From an uncultured bacterium (GTDB taxonomy: Bacteria; Cyanobacteriota; Vampirovibrionia; Gastranaerophilales; Gastranaerophilaceae), in NCBI GenBank assembly GCA_902462155.1, contig CABQAQ010000002.1:124001-188000 (forward strand): DNA of 64,000 nucleotides, given 5' to 3'. Position numbers and translations under genes: made by a program. The notes under the pieces are model-generated. The model made no database searches and was not told where the DNA came from. It saw nothing but the letters and a program-made list of their open reading frames with translations. Positions 62,622-64,000 of this stretch are shown here, in pieces (within the stretch, counting starts at the first letter, position 1; each line of letters begins with the position of its first letter).

Positions 62622-63803
62622 TTAGTAAATTTCAAAACTCTTCTCATCTTTAATGTTCATAAGAACTTTTACAGACTTGCCGTTCTCAAGTGTAATTAGA
62701 ACAGGGCATCCTTGTTTTTCATTTTTACTATCGTGATGTAAAAAATTACTTTTTCTATGATAGTAACTTGATAAAAATTGAACATTTTTAACTTTTTGTC
62801 CTTTTAAACTTTTATTTAATCTACTCCCTTCTTCAAAAGTTATACTATTGTTATTCAGTCCTGAACATAGTAAATCAGAATAATACTCATTTTCTTCTTG
62901 AATCCTTTGCAATTTCTGAAATATTTGGGAACGCTTTTCTTGACACTTTAATAATTTAATACCATTTCCAATTTCTTGATTTTTCTCGTTTCCTAATAAT
63001 TGCATTTGTATTTTTATTTCCGGAGATTTATCTGTATGGCCTTTTTCTTTTAATTTTAAAATATTACTAAGAATTTTTTCTTGCCTTTCTTGAGCTAAAT
63101 CTTTTAATTGTTTATATTCTATTTCTTCTTTGTCTATTTTATCTAATTTTTTTAAATAAACTTTTCCAAAATAATTTTTTATTATATCTCTATTTTTTTT
63201 TATATAGTCAGGATTAGAATCAAATTTTCCTTCTTTCTTTACCAATGAAACATTCTGTGAAGTTATTATATTTCTTATCATTCTATTATTAATACTTTGT
63301 CCGTGTACTTCATAATCATCCTTATCATTTTTTTTCTTTTTAGTTTTTTTATTAATTAAAGCTAAAGCAACAGAACCATCTTTAAACTTAATTGTTACCG
63401 GATATCCAGACTCTTTTTTTACTCCTTTTTTTTGAATTGTTTCCTCCATATTATCTGATAATATATCTTCTACAGTATTACCTTGCAAAATATTTTCTGT
63501 TATAAGCTTACCTAAAGTACTATTATGATTAAAATGTATTGCCGATTGATTCAAAGCAGTTTTTACAGAATCACATAAATTTTCTACATATATTCTCTTC
63601 TGTAGTGATTTCTCTTCTATATGAGTATCTGAAATCTGTAATTGATCATTTTGCATTGGTAACTCAACCTTAATAATGTTTTCGTTATCTACTTTTACTT
63701 TTTTTTGTGTACTATTAGATTGATCTTCAACCTTATTTGGAGAAACAATGCTTTGTCTTTTGAAAGATTTAGATAAATTTAATTCCATTATATTTATATC
63801 CAT
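62622..63803 (-). CDS. Orphan protein with two GYP-type modules
   Basis: I do not recognise this 393-residue lysine-rich protein. No signal or membrane helix is visible. It has a module at residues 133-167 (GYPVTIKFKDGSVALALI, then DDYEVHG) and a second at its C-terminal end, 365-393 (GCPVLITLENGKSVKVLM, then KSFEIY). A long charged helical region (about 200-305) separates them. Its region LGKLITENI also echoes LGKLIDQGF near the start of the downstream orphan. AGGAG is about 14 bases before the ATG, so the second Met (residue 6) is an alternative. Confidence 0.7.
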   Translation of the reverse strand: MDINIMELNLSKSFKRQSIVSPNKVEDQSNSTQKKVKVDNENIIKVELPMQNDQLQISDTHIEEKSLQKRIYVENLCDSVKTALNQSAIHFNHNSTLGKLITENILQGNTVEDILSDNMEETIQKKGVKKESGYPVTIKFKDGSVALALINKKTKKKKNDKDDYEVHGQSINNRMIRNIITSQNVSLVKKEGKFDSNPDYIKKNRDIIKNYFGKVYLKKLDKIDKEEIEYKQLKDLAQERQEKILSNILKLKEKGHTDKSPEIKIQMQLLGNEKNQEIGNGIKLLKCQEKRSQIFQKLQRIQEENEYYSDLLCSGLNNNSITFEEGSRLNKSLKGQKVKNVQFLSSYYHRKSNFLHHDSKNEKQGCPVLITLENGKSVKVLMNIKDEKSFEIY

Positions 63804-63820
63804 ATTTTAATTTATAACTC

Positions 63821-64000
63821 CTAATCAAGTGTTGCCAATATTTCATCTATCTCTTTTTCTTGTGCTTTTTTTATTTTGCTTAAATACTGTATATTACGCT
63901 TATTATCCTCTTCTTCTACCATTTCAAGAAATTTCTTTTTTATAGCAATTCCTTGGTTTAATCTAGCTTTTCTCCTCATTAATTGTATTATTCTTGTTTC
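63821..64000 (-). CDS. C-terminal part of a further orphan gene (runs off the window)
   Basis: The last 59 codons of a minus-strand frame end at a TAG at 63821-63823. The peptide is highly charged and helical (RRKARLNQGIAIKKKFLEMV then DNKRNIQYLSKIKKAQEKEI, ending DEILATLD). The 5' end lies beyond the window unless a Met at 63979 is the start, for which no ribosome site is visible. It is 17 bases upstream of the orphan at 62622 and so probably in the same unit. Confidence 0.55.
   Translation of the reverse strand, partial: ETRIIQLMRRKARLNQGIAIKKKFLEMVEEEDNKRNIQYLSKIKKAQEKEIDEILATLD

Noticed and set aside
1..64000. tRNA, rRNA, insertion sequence or prophage genes
   Set aside because: No T-loop GGTTCGA-type tRNA signature, rRNA segment, transposase-like protein or phage structural gene was recognised on either strand.

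Overview
The window is AT-rich (roughly 70 to 75% A+T by eye), uses the standard genetic code and is densely packed. It comes from a diderm bacterium: it carries LPS export genes (lptC, lptA), a heptose kinase, an O-antigen ligase-like protein and a complete RND/TolC efflux set. It also has MEP-pathway isoprenoid genes (ispD, ispE), glgC, four tandem flagellins and several lineage-restricted orphan proteins. The omega subunit ends in a cyanobacterial-style tail and a DUF4330-like protein is present. My best inference is a non-photosynthetic relative of Cyanobacteria (Melainabacteria/Vampirovibrionia, probably a gut Gastranaerophilales). This is an inference from gene style; no rRNA is present to confirm it. 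I found no tRNA, rRNA, CRISPR array, insertion sequence or phage.

Layout. 1-8.3 kb: gpsA, a divergent PiT-like permease, mutL, a compact minus-strand uridine-kinase-like/nadD/yqeK operon, then lptC-lptA-yraN. 8.4-12.7 kb: four flagellin genes on the minus strand with recognisable terminators and a shared upstream sequence element. 13-23.5 kb: housekeeping genes (rpsU, rpsT, rpoZ, a Ski2-like helicase, argS, a small ferredoxin, a ROK sugar kinase, lepA, mnmA). 23.5-30.1 kb: a GT-C-like membrane protein, a SIS isomerase, an orphan homocitrate/isopropylmalate synthase-like enzyme, a DtxR-type regulator, two orphan genes and an XRE regulator broken by one stop codon. 30.3-37.4 kb: an acrA-acrB-tolC-ispE operon. 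37.6-44.6 kb: glgC-thioredoxin, ald, pyrF, rdgB, uppS, tsaD. 44.9-49 kb: accessory genes, including an orphan gene behind a near-perfect sigma-28 promoter, a pair of orphan membrane proteins and spmA/spmB. 49-61.1 kb: typA, an envelope cluster (heptose kinase, DUF4330-like protein, O-antigen ligase), then rny-ymdB-PHP-prepilin-thiL-ispD. 61.1-64 kb: orphan repeat-rich proteins on the minus strand that share a small 'GYP...DG' module, continuing past the window end.

How the genes fit together. The envelope genes (lpt, heptose kinase, O-antigen ligase, efflux, uppS) describe an LPS-bearing cell wall; ispD, ispE and uppS supply isoprenoid carrier lipid; glgC and the ROK kinase point to glycogen and sugar use. 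The strongest leads for something undescribed are two. First, a module shared three times between the two adjacent orphan proteins at 61107-63803. Second, a probable flagellar-regulated set: an element common to three flagellins and the orphan at 29147-29650, plus a sigma-28 promoter in front of the orphan at 44929-45861.
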